Shown in pieces: positions 15,412-23,521 of a stretch of DNA of 64,000 bases. Position 1 is the first letter of the stretch; every line of letters starts with the position of its first letter. The notes below the pieces were generated by a model that was not told where the DNA came from, did not search any database, and was given only the letters and a program-made list of their open reading frames with translations. The position numbers and the translations under genes are program-made. Origin of the DNA: Rhizobium sp. L43 (GTDB lineage: Bacteria; Pseudomonadota; Alphaproteobacteria; Rhizobiales; Rhizobiaceae); contig NZ_NWSQ01000014.1 in assembly GCF_002531725.1 (NCBI RefSeq), positions 150,158 to 214,157 on the forward strand. The letters run 5' to 3'.

Positions 15412-16845
15412 ATGCATTATGCTTTGAAGGCTAGCGCGCTTGCGCTGACGCTCGGCCTCGCCGCCACCGCCTCGCCGGCCTGGGCTGACTTCTGGTCCGA
15501 TGCCGGGGCTAAATACAAAGGCGTGACGCTGCATGGCGTCACCGAAAGCACCCCGCCATCGAACTACATCAAGAACGTGCTTGCTCCGGAATTCGAAAAG
15601 AAGACCGGCATCAAGGTCGACATCGAGACGACGTCCTGGGATCAGATGTACGACAAGGCCATCAAGGACATGGAAGCCAAGACCGGCATCTATGACATGG
15701 TCTATATCGAGCAGGACATCATCTACTCTTATCTCGCCAGGAATTTCCTCGTCGACATCACCAAGACGCTGAAAGACCAGCCGGATCTGAAGGCGCCGAC
15801 CTATGACGACTCGAACTTCACCAGCTTTGCCGACTACTTCAAGGACACGAGCGGCGATCTCTTCGGCGTGCCGATGGAAGCCTTCCTGAAGACCTATCTC
15901 TATCGCAAGGACCTGTTCGACGATCCGAAGATCAAGGAAGCCTTCAAGAAGGAAACCGGCAAGGAGCTGAAGCCGGCAACCACCCACGCGGAATATACGG
16001 AGATTGCCGAATTCTTCACCAAGTACGGCAAGGACAACGGCCTGGAACTCTGGGGCACGACCGCTCAGGCCCATACCGGCCATCCGGCGTCCTGGTATGA
16101 ATTCTTCGAGTCCATCGTGCCGACCTTCGGCGTCTACAATTGGGGCATCGACGCCAAGAACAATTATGCGGCGACGGTCGAACACGGCGGCTCGATGAAC
16201 GGCGACAAGGCGAAGGCCGCGCTGAAATATTGGCTGCACCTGCGCGACATCGCTCCTCCGGAATCGACGCAGTCGACCTGGACGGAAACCGCAACGACCT
16301 TTGCCGCGGGCCGTGTCGCCCAGGGACTGATCTATGGTGAGAACGCCGCCTGGATCGCCAGCGATCCGGCGCAGTCGAAGGTGGTTGGCCAGGTCGGCTT
16401 CGCTCTGCCGCCGCTCGAGCCGGGCGTGCTGGACGATGCGAAGGCCGGAAAGGGCTATATCGGCTATTACGATGGCGGCGCCTTCGGCGTGCCGGTCACC
16501 TCGAAGAACAAGGAAGCGTCGCTGCTCTTCCTCGAATTCATCGGTCAGAACGAAGTGCAGCCCGATTGGGCGATCGCCGCACCGCGCATCACCAACAAGG
16601 CGACCTTCGACGATCCGAAGGTGAAGGAAATGGACGTCAAGCTCGGCGGCTTCTATACGATGCTGAAGGACGAGGGCAAGCTCTTCGCCGGCGCTCCTCC
16701 CTACCCCTTCCATGCGCAGGTGCGTGAAGCGACCGCTCCGATCTTCTACGACATCCTGACCGGCAAGATCGGTCCCGATGAAGGCCTCGACCAGATGGCG
16801 GCCAAGGCGGAAGAGGAGCTCACCTCGCTCGGCTATCGCAAATAA
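15412..16845 (+). CDS. ABC transporter sugar-binding protein (family 1 extracellular)
   Basis: The start is the ATG of MHYALKASALALTLGLAATA (477 residues) preceded by GGGAGGA; the longer upstream frame covers the promoter region and is rejected. A signal peptide ends at about SPAWA, residues 22-26. The mature protein has the family 1 binding-protein pattern, with NVLAPEFEKKTGIKVDIET and a YDMVYIEQDI segment in the first lobe and a final EGLDQMAAKAEEEL region. It is the periplasmic component of the CUT1 transporter encoded next and is the best place to learn the substrate of the locus. A stem-loop separates it from the permease genes. Confidence 0.92.
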   Translation: MHYALKASALALTLGLAATASPAWADFWSDAGAKYKGVTLHGVTESTPPSNYIKNVLAPEFEKKTGIKVDIETTSWDQMYDKAIKDMEAKTGIYDMVYIEQDIIYSYLARNFLVDITKTLKDQPDLKAPTYDDSNFTSFADYFKDTSGDLFGVPMEAFLKTYLYRKDLFDDPKIKEAFKKETGKELKPATTHAEYTEIAEFFTKYGKDNGLELWGTTAQAHTGHPASWYEFFESIVPTFGVYNWGIDAKNNYAATVEHGGSMNGDKAKAALKYWLHLRDIAPPESTQSTWTETATTFAAGRVAQGLIYGENAAWIASDPAQSKVVGQVGFALPPLEPGVLDDAKAGKGYIGYYDGGAFGVPVTSKNKEASLLFLEFIGQNEVQPDWAIAAPRITNKATFDDPKVKEMDVKLGGFYTMLKDEGKLFAGAPPYPFHAQVREATAPIFYDILTGKIGPDEGLDQMAAKAEEELTSLGYRK

Positions 16846-16858
16846 ACATCCTCCCGAC

Positions 16859-16885
16859 TGACGGGTCGTTTCCGACGACCCGTCA
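16859..16885 (+). terminator. Intercistronic stem-loop after the binding-protein gene
   Basis: TGACGGGTCG (16859-16868) and CGACCCGTCA (16876-16885) form a perfect 10-base-pair stem with a seven-base loop. No strong T-run follows. Its position, 13 bases after the binding-protein stop and 55 before the permease start, fits a 3' stabiliser or partial terminator that raises binding protein over membrane subunits. Confidence 0.65.
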
Positions 16886-16940
16886 TCTTGCGCTCCTATA
16901 CGGAGCGGACGTCCACATAGCGTTCAATGGGGGATAGGCG

Positions 16941-17816
16941 ATGCATTCGCAGAAGCTCGGATGGCTGTTGCTGTCACCGACCATCATAATCCTTGGATTG
17001 TTCGGGATCTTCCCGTTCATCTACGTCCTCTGGGTCTCGTTCCACGCATGGAACCCGTTCGCGGCCAATCCGGGCATGGTCTTCAACTGGGCAGACAATT
17101 ATCGGCGGCTGGTCTTCGACCCGCAGTTCCTGGCTTCGCTCGGCATAACCCTGGCATTCGTCTTCTTCGCGGTCGTGTCGGAGCTGGTCCTCGGCTACAT
17201 CCTCGCCCAGGCACTGCTGAAAGACTTTCCCGGAAAAGCGGTGTTTCGCACCATCCACACCCTGCCGCTGATCATGGCGCCGATCATCGTCGGCTCGGTC
17301 TGGAAGCTGATGACCACGCCGTCGATCGGCATCATTCCCTATCTGCTCCGAAGCTGGTTCGGCTACGACCTGAATATCGGCCAGAGTGCCGTCGCGGCCT
17401 TCACCGTGACCGTCATCATGGACATCTGGCACTGGACGCCGCTCGTTACCCTCTCGCTGATCGCCGCCCTCGTCTCGCTTCCGTCGGACCCGTTCGAGCA
17501 GGCGCAGATCGACGGCGCCGGCAAGAGCCAGATCTTCTGGCACATAACGCTGCCTTTGATCCGCCCGGCCCTGCTCGCCACAGTGTTCATCCGGCTGATG
17601 GACGCGCTGCGCACCGTCGACGAAGTGCTGATGCTGACCGGCGGCGGTCCGGGTTCATCGACGCGCTACATCGGCGTCCATATTTTCCGGGAAGTCTTTC
17701 CGAAGACGAATTACGGCTACGGTTCGGCCATATCCGTCATCGTCCTTTACCTCACCATCGTCGTCTGCTGGCTGCTCTATGTCGGCTTGATCGCGCCCCG
17801 CGTGAAGAGAGGTTGA
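16941..17816 (+). CDS. Carbohydrate ABC transporter permease 1 (MalF-like)
   Basis: The 291-residue inner-membrane protein starts MHSQKLGWLLLSPTIIILGL and has about six hydrophobic segments. The cytoplasmic EAA loop that contacts the ATPase reads EQAQIDGAGKSQIFWHITLP (about residues 188-207). A GGGPGSSTRYIGVHIF segment follows, typical of CUT1 first permeases. It lies four bases before the second permease gene. It works with the binding protein, second permease and ATPase in the same operon to import a sugar or polyol. Confidence 0.92.
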   Translation: MHSQKLGWLLLSPTIIILGLFGIFPFIYVLWVSFHAWNPFAANPGMVFNWADNYRRLVFDPQFLASLGITLAFVFFAVVSELVLGYILAQALLKDFPGKAVFRTIHTLPLIMAPIIVGSVWKLMTTPSIGIIPYLLRSWFGYDLNIGQSAVAAFTVTVIMDIWHWTPLVTLSLIAALVSLPSDPFEQAQIDGAGKSQIFWHITLPLIRPALLATVFIRLMDALRTVDEVLMLTGGGPGSSTRYIGVHIFREVFPKTNYGYGSAISVIVLYLTIVVCWLLYVGLIAPRVKRG

Positions 17817-17820
17817 CGTG

Positions 17821-18657
17821 ATGAAGACCCAGACCCCCTGGCTTCCCGTCGTCCTGTGGACCCTGATAAGCCTCGCGACGCTTTTCCCGATCTACTGGCT
17901 GTTCGTCATATCGGTGAAGCAGCCCTTCGACCTGTTCTCGACGCCCGACGTCATTCTCCGGAGCTTCTTCTGGAAGAACTACCAAGACGTGCTGACCAAT
18001 CCGACCTTGCGCGGCTACATGCTCAATTCGCTGATCATTTCGTCGGGCAACGCGCTGCTCGTCACGACGCTCGGCTTTTTTGCCTGCTACGCCCTGACGC
18101 GCTTCGAGCTTGCCGGCAAGGAAAGCATCTTTTTTTGGACGATCACCAACCGCATGGCGCCGCCGGCGGTCTTCCTGCTGCCGCTCTTTTTGCTGCTGAC
18201 GCAGGTCTACAGGATCGGCGACTTCTCGCTCGCCGATTCCAGGCTGGGCATGATCCTGGTCTACTGCTCCTTCAACCTTCCCTTCGCCATCTGGACGCTG
18301 CGCCCGACCGTGGAGGGGATCCCAAAAGAGCTGGACGAGGCCGCCTATATGGACGGCGCCAGCCCATGGGTCGTCCTCTACGACATCGTCTTTCCCCTGG
18401 CGCGGCCCGGACTTGCGGTGACGCTGATCCTGACCTGGGTGTTTGCGTGGAACGAATATCTGCTGGCGGCGACGCTCACCAATTTCAATGCGCGGACGCT
18501 GACCACCGGCCTGTCGGAATATGTGACGACCACGGGAACGGCCTGGGGCATCATGGCGGCGATCTCAATGCTGACACTGGTCCCGGCGCTGATCGTCTTT
18601 TCGGTGGTGCAGCGTCACATCGTTGCCGGCCTCACCTTCGGCGCCGTGAAAGGATGA
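17821..18657 (+). CDS. Carbohydrate ABC transporter permease 2 (MalG-like)
   Basis: The ATG at 17821 is chosen; a GTG one codon earlier is equally in frame. The 278-residue protein has an N-terminal membrane helix (WLPVVLWTLISLATLFPIYW) and further helices, with the EAA loop DEAAYMDGASPWVVLYDIVF near 175. FAWNEYLLAATLT near 205 is the typical MalG-type motif. Its stop is four bases before the small membrane-protein gene. It forms the heterodimeric channel with permease 1. Confidence 0.92.
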   Translation: MKTQTPWLPVVLWTLISLATLFPIYWLFVISVKQPFDLFSTPDVILRSFFWKNYQDVLTNPTLRGYMLNSLIISSGNALLVTTLGFFACYALTRFELAGKESIFFWTITNRMAPPAVFLLPLFLLLTQVYRIGDFSLADSRLGMILVYCSFNLPFAIWTLRPTVEGIPKELDEAAYMDGASPWVVLYDIVFPLARPGLAVTLILTWVFAWNEYLLAATLTNFNARTLTTGLSEYVTTTGTAWGIMAAISMLTLVPALIVFSVVQRHIVAGLTFGAVKG

Positions 18658-18661
18658 AGTC

Positions 18662-18868
18662 ATGACGTCTCCATCAGGAAATAACGAACGCAAGCCGGGC
18701 TTTCTGCCGATCGAAACGAACTGGTTCGACCGGTTGTTCATCTCGGTGGTGATCTGGGTCGCGCTCTCGCTGTTCTGGATGCGGTTCATCGAGCCGTTCG
18801 GGCTTTCGGTCTGGTTTGCGGCAGCCATTTCGGCGGTCCTCGGCGCCTATCTCGTCTGGAAGGGATGA
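18662..18868 (+). CDS. Small membrane protein, DUF2160-like, in ABC transporter operon
   Basis: This 68-residue protein has two predicted membrane helices (about 25-42 and 48-65). The segment GFLPIETNWFDRLFI closely resembles the GFLPIATTRGDRLFI signature of the DUF2160 proteins found with glycerol-type ABC transporters, and the C-terminal WF-rich helix ending in VWKG also agrees. The N-terminal helix usual in DUF2160 (about 90 residues) is missing here. AAGGATG lies before the ATG, and the gene sits tightly between permease 2 and the ATPase. It is probably an accessory subunit of this transporter; the function of DUF2160 is not known. Confidence 0.72.
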   Translation: MTSPSGNNERKPGFLPIETNWFDRLFISVVIWVALSLFWMRFIEPFGLSVWFAAAISAVLGAYLVWKG

Positions 18869-18926
18869 GCCGATGAATTCCGTCAACGCCAAGATACAAG
18901 CTGAGCTGCTTTAGGGAGGAACGACA

Positions 18927-19988
18927 TTGGCAAATGTACAGGTGAGCGACGTCACCAAGAAGTATGGCGCGCTTCAGGTCATGCACGGCGTCAGCGTCGA
19001 CATCGAGGACGGCGAATTCGTCGTGCTGGTCGGCCCCTCCGGATGCGGCAAGTCCACGCTGCTGCGAATGATCGCCGGTCTCGAGACCGTCAGCGGCGGC
19101 GACATCCGGATCGGCGGCCGTGTCGTCACCAACGCTCCGCCGAAGGAGCGCGACATCGCCATGGTGTTCCAGAGCTATGCGCTCTATCCGCACAAGACGG
19201 TCGCCGAGAATATGGGCTTTCCGCTGAAGATGGCCAAGCGCCCTAAGGCGGAGATCGACGAGAAGGTCGGCAGGGCGGCCGAGATTCTCGACCTCAGCCG
19301 TTATCTCGACCGCTATCCGAAGCAGCTGTCGGGCGGGCAGCGTCAGCGCGTGGCGATGGGCCGCGCGATCGTGCGCGATCCGAAGGTCTTCCTGTTCGAC
19401 GAGCCGTTGTCGAACCTCGACGCTAAACTCCGCGTCACCATGCGTGTCGAGATCAAGGAGCTTCACCAGCGGCTGAAGACCACCACCGTCTACGTCACGC
19501 ATGATCAGATCGAGGCCATGACGATGGCCAACAAGATCGTGGTGATGCGCGACGGCAGGGTCGAGCAGATCGGCAAACCGCTCGATCTCTACGACTTCCC
19601 GGTCAACCTCTTCGTCGCCGGCTTCATCGGCAGCCCATCGATGAACTTCCTGCAGGGCCGCATCGCCACCCGCGACGGCGGGAAGATCGTCGTCACCGAC
19701 CAGGGTATCGCCCTGCCCATGGGACATACCAATGCTGAGGAAGGAAGAGCCGTGACCTACGGCATCCGGCCGGAGCATATTACGATCGGCGACGAAGGCG
19801 TTCCGGTGGAGGTCTCGGTGTTCGAGCCCACGGGGTCGGAGACATTGATCTTCGGCCGCACGGGCGGCGTGCCGATCGACGCGCTGATCCGCGAGCGCAT
19901 CGAGGTCGATCCCGGACGGACGATGTACTTCCACATCGATCCCCGACGTGCGCATATCTTCGATCGGGAAACGGGCCAGAGACTGTAA
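18927..19988 (+). CDS. ABC transporter ATP-binding protein (UgpC/MalK family)
   Basis: The start is a TTG at 18927, supported by GGGAGGA seven bases upstream; no ATG or GTG suits the N-terminus LANVQVSDVTKKYGALQVM. The 353-residue protein has Walker A GPSGCGKST (about 37-45), signature LSGGQRQRVAMGRA (about 134), Walker B VFLFDEPLSNLDA (about 155) and the H-loop VYVTHDQIEA. A C-terminal TOBE domain carries YGIRPEHITIG near 275. It powers the CUT1 importer encoded upstream. A 13-codon ORF at 18873-18914 precedes it but is not supported as a gene. Confidence 0.92.
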   Translation: MANVQVSDVTKKYGALQVMHGVSVDIEDGEFVVLVGPSGCGKSTLLRMIAGLETVSGGDIRIGGRVVTNAPPKERDIAMVFQSYALYPHKTVAENMGFPLKMAKRPKAEIDEKVGRAAEILDLSRYLDRYPKQLSGGQRQRVAMGRAIVRDPKVFLFDEPLSNLDAKLRVTMRVEIKELHQRLKTTTVYVTHDQIEAMTMANKIVVMRDGRVEQIGKPLDLYDFPVNLFVAGFIGSPSMNFLQGRIATRDGGKIVVTDQGIALPMGHTNAEEGRAVTYGIRPEHITIGDEGVPVEVSVFEPTGSETLIFGRTGGVPIDALIRERIEVDPGRTMYFHIDPRRAHIFDRETGQRL

Positions 19989-20000
19989 GGGAGACGATCC

Positions 20001-20726
20001 ATGGAGTTCAAAGGAAAGACGGTCATCGTGACCGGCGCCGGAAAAGGCATCGGACGCGAAATTGCCAGGATGCTCGCCGAACGGGGTGCTGAGGTCGTCG
20101 CCCTGACGCGGAGTGCCGCCGACGTCGAAGCGCTGCGTGGGGAGCCCGGTTGCCGGGCCATACAGGTCGATCTTGCCGATGCCGATGCGACCAGGCAGGC
20201 TGCGATCGCTGCCCTTCCCGCCGATTTCCTCGTCAACTGCGCCGGCACGACCGAGCTCCAGTCGTTCCTGGAGACGACAGTCGAAGCCTTCGACCGGGTT
20301 GTCGCGGTCAACACCCGTGCGCCGATGATCGTCGCCCAGGAATATGCCCGTTCGCTGATCAAGCAGGGCCGCAAGGGCGCCATCGTCAACGTCTCGTCGG
20401 TCGCCTCCTTCATCGGTCTCCCCGACCACGCCGCCTATTGTGCGTCGAAGGGCGGGTTGGACGGCTTGACGCGGGTCATGGCCAAGGAACTCGCGCCGCA
20501 CGGCATCCGCGCCAACGGAATCCATCCCACGGTGACGCTGACGCCGATGGCGGTGAAGGCATGGAGCGATCCCGAGAAGGCCGCGGGGATGAAGCAGCGC
20601 ATTCCCGTCGGTCGCTTCGCCGAGCCAGCTGACATTGCCGAGGTTGTTCTTTTCCTGCTTTCCGATCAGGCGGCCATGGTGAACGGGATATCGATGCCGG
20701 TGGACGGCGGTTATATGATCGCGTGA
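20001..20726 (+). CDS. SDR dehydrogenase, L-xylulose (dicarbonyl) reductase-like
   Basis: The 241-residue protein aligns well by eye with dicarbonyl/L-xylulose reductase: the start MEFKGKTVIVTGAGKGIGRE, the GAIVNVSS strand, the active-site AAYCASKGGLDGLTRVMAKE helix, the HPTVTLTPM loop and WSDPEKAAGMKQRIPVGRFA. That family interconverts L-xylulose and xylitol and reduces other ketoses with NADPH. GGGAGACG precedes the ATG, 12 bases after the ATPase gene, so it is the last gene of the transporter operon. It probably handles the imported polyol or ketose directly. The true substrate is not fixed by sequence. Confidence 0.85.
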   Translation: MEFKGKTVIVTGAGKGIGREIARMLAERGAEVVALTRSAADVEALRGEPGCRAIQVDLADADATRQAAIAALPADFLVNCAGTTELQSFLETTVEAFDRVVAVNTRAPMIVAQEYARSLIKQGRKGAIVNVSSVASFIGLPDHAAYCASKGGLDGLTRVMAKELAPHGIRANGIHPTVTLTPMAVKAWSDPEKAAGMKQRIPVGRFAEPADIAEVVLFLLSDQAAMVNGISMPVDGGYMIA

Positions 20727-20735
20727 GGTTCAGGA

Positions 20736-20987
20736 TTAACGTGTCGTACGATCCCGCGATTGCGATACGGGAAGCGGCGACGTTGGCCGCCGCACCAATC
20801 GGCGCAGCTCATCCTGATCGATAAAATGATCCGTCACGCCCGCCTCTTTGTCCGGATGGCTGAAAACAAGACCGTCGGAATCCTCGAGCTTCAGAGCTTG
20901 CTCCGTATTCATGATCCCGAGCGCCTGGCGCTCGTACTCGGACTCGAGCGCTGCCTCCACGATGGCTTTTTTCTTGCGCATGTCCAT
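20736..20987 (-). CDS. Hypothetical protein, 83 residues
   Basis: A charged, soluble 83-residue product starting MDMRKKKAIVEAALESEYER. GGAGGAC-type sequence lies before the ATG, and its stop is nine bases from the convergent SDR stop. There is no signal peptide, membrane helix or recognisable domain. The codon use and start context look genuine. No function can be proposed. Confidence 0.5.
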   Translation of the reverse strand: MDMRKKKAIVEAALESEYERQALGIMNTEQALKLEDSDGLVFSHPDKEAGVTDHFIDQDELRRLVRRPTSPLPVSQSRDRTTR

Positions 20988-21418
20988 GTCCTCCGTTCCT
21001 CAGAGGTAACGGACGGCCGGACTCGCGGTTCCCACCGGGGATTCACGATATGAGACCGGCTGAAACGAAAGCTGCCGGCTGTCACGGCAGCGCGGATTAC
21101 GGGTTCAACCATCGATGCACGTGTCCTCAACGGCGCTGAGCAACCGTTTGATCCGGTTTCTCCCCGTTCTATCCAAGTTGCGCAGGCAATATCGGCGGCG
21201 CTTCAGCAAAAGCATTCTTTGTTAACTTGTAGACTGCACTTATTGGCTCCAGTCCCATCGAGCAATGTCTCGATGCGCTGTGAGCTTCGGCGCCGCTGCC
21301 GAACTCGCCACGTCACGAATGAATCGTGGCGCTTTCCCGCGATGCCCATAAATGCACGACGTCTTGATGCTGCTCTCGAGGGGCTGCCGGACCGGTTTGC
21401 TTCCAACGACTGAGGTAA
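20988..21418. other. Intergenic region without a supported gene
   Basis: This stretch lies between the divergent hypothetical gene and the diguanylate cyclase gene. A hairpin formed by GCTGCCG (21071-21077) and CGGCAGC (21085-21091) is the only clear structure; it has no T-run. The coding-like frames here lack a ribosome binding site or recognisable product. Confidence 0.5.
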
Positions 21419-23488
21419 ATGCATGATCTCGAGCAGCCTGCTGGTTATTGGCATGCGAGCGGTCGACGCAATCGGGTTGTCGATCATGCAGGCCGGATCG
21501 TCGAAATGAGCGGTACCGGCATGAGCGCGTTGTTGAAGATCGTCTTGAGACCGAAGGTGGAGCGGAAAACCCGCCATACGCTGGCGTCGCGGGCGTTGCG
21601 GCTTGCGACACTGCGCATCGCGCTCGTCTGCGCTTGTGCGGGCGGCGTGTCCTATTTCATCAATCATTCCGCACTTGAGCAGTCGGTGCGCACGCAGCTC
21701 TCTCTTTCGACCGAACAGGCCTTGCAGCGCGAGTCTCTGCCATTCCGCGAGGTGAAGGACCTCGAGAAGAATTTCCTTGCCGAGTTCGACAGAATCTACG
21801 CGGTAACGGAAGCCCGGCAATCATTGGCCCGGAATTTCGACGACATTTTCTATCGCCATGAGGACGGATCCTACACCCAACGTCCGGGATTGTTTGAAGG
21901 CGACCCGTTGCCGGACGGGCGCAGGTTTCCCGGCATGTCGGCGACTTACGCGCCTGACGTGACGCCGGATGAGGATGTGAAGACACGGTTTGCGCTATCC
22001 TATCTGCTCTCTTACCAATTCGGCTCCGCTGCAAAGGGCCGGCTCTTCAACTTCTACGGAGTGGTTCCGGAAAAAGGCTTCCCGATCTACCAGGCTGCCG
22101 ACATCGCCAAGGTTTTCAAATATGAAGGCCCGGATGCGCTGAAGCTCGAGACCTTCGAATTTTTCTCCCGCGGGTTCGGTGGGCCTCAAAACGATACTTT
22201 CTTCACGCGCATCTATTGGGATCCGTCCAACAATGCGTGGATGACGACGATTGCGACGCCCGATGCGCCCGACGCTTCGGGCAGACATCGCATCATGGCC
22301 TGTGTCGACGTGCTGCTCGACGATCTGATGAAGCGAACCGCCAATCCGACGCTGCCGGGCGCGCGGGCGACGATCTTTGCGGCCGATGCTCAGGGAACTC
22401 TGATCTTCGACGGCAAATACACCGATGCGATAACGGCCAGCGCCGGCGAAGCCTCGATTTCCTCGCTTGAAATCGCCGACTACCAGCCATTGCTGAAGGC
22501 AAGCCAGTCGATCGGAGCGGGTTCGGTGTCGCTCATCGACAGCGATAGCGAAATTGCCGCCGTCGGCCGGATCCCGGATACGCCCTGGGTGCTCGCCGTC
22601 CACTATCCGAAATCTCTGATGCGACCCGCCATCCTCACCAATCTCGGGATCGTCGTCGCGGTCGGGCTGCTCACTCTGTTCGTCGAACTCTTCATCCTCC
22701 GTTCGATCCTGCAAAAGCAGGTCGCCGAACCGCTGGTGAGATTGATCCGCGCCACGCAGCTGGTCGGCCGTTCCGGCGTTACCGTTGCCAACGACGCCCT
22801 GCCCACGCACTCCGACGACGAGATCGGCGAGCTTGCCCGCGATTTTGCGTCGATGGCCGCGCGCGTTCACGCAGCCCATGAAGCGCTTGAGGGAAAGATA
22901 CGGGATCGGACGTCCGAGCTGGAGCGGCTCAATCAGAAGCTCCTGACGATCAGCCAGACGGACGAGATGACAGGCGTGGCCAACCGGCGTCGCTTCGACG
23001 AGGTTCTCGCGAGCGAGCTCGCCGGGCTTGGGCAAGGTCAGGACTTGCTGATGCTTGCGATGGTGGATGCCGATTGGTTCAAAGGCTACAACGACCGATA
23101 CGGCCATCCGGCGGGAGACGCCTGCCTGAAGCAAATCGCCGGGGTGCTGGAAAGCAACACGCGGAGCAAGCAGGACCTCGTTGCCCGCTATGGCGGAGAG
23201 GAATTCGCCGTCATTGCGCGGATCGCCTCAGCCAGCAACGCACCCGTCATCGGACAGGCCCTGTGTTCGGCAATGGCCGCCGTCAAGCTGTCCCATGAGG
23301 GATCGCCTTTCGGGCAGGTGACGCTCAGCGTCGGCATTGCGCTGGCAGCACCCGATCAGAATATCTCTCCGGAAGCGCTGTTGCTCGAAGCCGATCGCGC
23401 GCTTTATCGCGCCAAGCAGCGAGGCCGCAATCAAGCCGTCGTTGCCGAGCCTTCTCATGACACGCAGATGCAGCAGATAGGCGCCTGA
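21419..23488 (+). CDS. Membrane diguanylate cyclase (HAMP-GGDEF)
   Basis: The product is up to 689 residues. The start is uncertain: internal ATGs at 21506 and 21521 would give 660 and 655 residues and still keep the first membrane helix (LRLATLRIALVCACAGGVSYF). A large extracytoplasmic sensor region follows, then a second helix near 415-440 (ILTNLGIVVAVGLLTLF), a HAMP-like linker (VAEPLVRLIRATQLVG), a short coiled coil and a GGDEF domain with RYGGEEFAVI. The catalytic motif GGEEF is intact. The product-inhibition I-site (RxxD, five residues upstream) reads SKQD, so the key arginine is missing and feedback inhibition may be absent. The ligand is unknown. Confidence 0.88.
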   Translation: MHDLEQPAGYWHASGRRNRVVDHAGRIVEMSGTGMSALLKIVLRPKVERKTRHTLASRALRLATLRIALVCACAGGVSYFINHSALEQSVRTQLSLSTEQALQRESLPFREVKDLEKNFLAEFDRIYAVTEARQSLARNFDDIFYRHEDGSYTQRPGLFEGDPLPDGRRFPGMSATYAPDVTPDEDVKTRFALSYLLSYQFGSAAKGRLFNFYGVVPEKGFPIYQAADIAKVFKYEGPDALKLETFEFFSRGFGGPQNDTFFTRIYWDPSNNAWMTTIATPDAPDASGRHRIMACVDVLLDDLMKRTANPTLPGARATIFAADAQGTLIFDGKYTDAITASAGEASISSLEIADYQPLLKASQSIGAGSVSLIDSDSEIAAVGRIPDTPWVLAVHYPKSLMRPAILTNLGIVVAVGLLTLFVELFILRSILQKQVAEPLVRLIRATQLVGRSGVTVANDALPTHSDDEIGELARDFASMAARVHAAHEALEGKIRDRTSELERLNQKLLTISQTDEMTGVANRRRFDEVLASELAGLGQGQDLLMLAMVDADWFKGYNDRYGHPAGDACLKQIAGVLESNTRSKQDLVARYGGEEFAVIARIASASNAPVIGQALCSAMAAVKLSHEGSPFGQVTLSVGIALAAPDQNISPEALLLEADRALYRAKQRGRNQAVVAEPSHDTQMQQIGA

Positions 23489-23521
23489 GTTCCCTCATCT
23501 CGGACTTGCGATTCCTTTCAC

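Noticed and set aside
15043..16713. Reverse-strand frame opposite the sugar-binding protein gene
   Set aside because: The forward strand has a signal peptide and binding-protein motifs, and the reverse product would also overlap the start of the sugar 3-epimerase gene.
18873..18914. 13-codon ORF before the ABC ATPase gene
   Set aside because: It is too short and has no conserved feature; it probably only fills the leader before the TTG start of the ATPase gene.
18786..20525. Reverse-strand frame opposite the ABC ATPase and SDR genes
   Set aside because: The forward genes have all expected ATPase and SDR motifs; the reverse product has none.
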